In this document: piece by piece, positions 6,126 through 6,751 of the stretch
Numbering within the stretch: the stretch's first letter is position 1
Layout: each line of letters begins with the position of its first letter
Assembly: GCA_903842755.1 (NCBI GenBank)
Contig: CAIMNF010000280.1
Span: 1-6,751 of the forward strand
DNA length: 6,751 bases
Direction: 5' to 3'
DNA from: Oligoflexia bacterium
GTDB taxonomy: Bacteria > Bdellovibrionota > UBA1018 > CAIMNF01
Made by a program: the position numbers and the translations under genes
The notes under the pieces: generated by a model
The model's input: only the letters and a program-made list of their open reading frames with translations
What the model was told of the DNA's origin: nothing
Database searches by the model: none

Positions 6126-6751
6126 ATGATCAAAAAATGGTTAAAAAAACTAGGGCTCTTCATTGGTTTCCTCTTCACTTTATTTTCAATTTTCTTAGGA
6201 GCGGTTCTTTACGCTTTTTACGGAACTAAGCCATTACCAGATCGGACTCTGCTGTCCGGCGGTGCTGTCCAACTTAAGGATGGGATGGTTTCTGTGGGCA
6301 TGATCCCTTTAGGAAATTCAACAGACCTAGCCCTAGTCGATTGTGGTAACGATCCTAGTGCTCAAAAAATAACTCAGGAACTTAAGCAAAGGAATTTAAC
6401 GGTCGATGCCGTAAAAGCGATCTTGATTACCCATGGACACATGGATCACATTGCAGGATGCAACCAATTTCCCAACGCTAAGATTTTTGTAATGGAAGCG
6501 GAAGCGCCTTTGCTAGAGGGAAAAGTAGCTTCCCGCGCACCCATTGGAAAAATGATGCCCAAAAAAAACTGGGGCTTAGCGGTGAGCCACTATTTGCATG
6601 ACCAAGAGGAAGTTTCTTTGGGCAATATCCGTGTCACCAGTTACCTAATCCCCGGGCACACCGATGGAAGCGCGGCGTACCTGATTCAAGGAACTTTATA
6701 CCTAGGCGATAGCGCGGACGCCACTGAAGACGAAAAAGTTGCTCCCGCACG
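6126..6751 (+). CDS. Membrane-anchored metallo-beta-lactamase-fold hydrolase (3' end outside window)
   Basis: The first 208 codons of a protein in the MBL-fold metallohydrolase superfamily. A lysine-rich N-terminus (MIKKWLKK) is followed by one hydrophobic segment (about 9-31) with no clear cleavage site, so it is probably an N-in signal anchor holding the catalytic domain in the periplasm. Seen: VDCG (71-74), the metal-binding HGHMDH (His103, His105, Asp107, His108), PGHTDGS with His178, and LGDSAD with the bridging Asp195. The last expected His ligand lies beyond the window end. All visible zinc ligands are intact, so an active di-metal hydrolase is likely. The substrate cannot be named: the superfamily includes glyoxalase II, lactonases, beta-lactamases and nucleases. 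The ATG is the natural start for the anchor but has no clear Shine-Dalgarno sequence. The gene begins 30 bp after the GT87-like gene, suggesting co-transcription. Confidence 0.85.
   Translation, partial: MIKKWLKKLGLFIGFLFTLFSIFLGAVLYAFYGTKPLPDRTLLSGGAVQLKDGMVSVGMIPLGNSTDLALVDCGNDPSAQKITQELKQRNLTVDAVKAILITHGHMDHIAGCNQFPNAKIFVMEAEAPLLEGKVASRAPIGKMMPKKNWGLAVSHYLHDQEEVSLGNIRVTSYLIPGHTDGSAAYLIQGTLYLGDSADATEDEKVAPA

Overview
The window is a compact run of six genes, all on the + strand, cut at both ends. Gaps are tiny: a 4-bp overlap, 24 bp, a 4-bp overlap, 61 bp and 30 bp. No stretch longer than about 60 bp lacks a gene. No RNA gene, CRISPR array, insertion sequence or attachment site is visible. 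An OmpA-type porin with a peptidoglycan-binding domain, together with glutamate racemase, indicates a Gram-negative (diderm) bacterium with a peptidoglycan wall. GC content looks close to half by eye. A Bdellovibrionota or old 'deltaproteobacterial' lineage is possible, but this is a guess from gene style and not a demonstrated assignment.

Layout: (1) 1-891, the C-terminal half of aspartyl-tRNA synthetase (aspS); (2) 888-1679, glutamate racemase (murI), complete and overlapping aspS by ATGA; (3) 1704-3386, FAD-dependent glycerol-3-phosphate dehydrogenase (glpD), complete and preceded by the only good Shine-Dalgarno sequence in the window; (4) 3383-4840, an OmpA-family outer-membrane protein with a probable 8-strand barrel, two proline-rich linkers and a C-terminal OmpA domain, overlapping glpD by ATGA; (5) 4902-6095, a polytopic membrane protein resembling the DUF2029/GT87 family of polyprenyl-phosphate-sugar-dependent glycosyltransferases, with several long homopolymer tracts; (6) 6126-6751, the 5' part of a membrane-anchored metallo-beta-lactamase-fold hydrolase, cut by the window end.

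How they fit together: aspS serves translation, murI makes D-glutamate for peptidoglycan, glpD feeds electrons from glycerol-3-phosphate into the respiratory chain, and the last three genes encode envelope proteins. The first four are probably co-transcribed and partly translationally coupled. This looks like a mixed housekeeping and envelope operon rather than a dedicated pathway. I see no convincing new defence, mobile or signalling system. The points most worth a second look are the slippage-prone tracts and atypical first-loop motif of the GT87-like protein, and the overlap of glpD with an outer-membrane protein gene.
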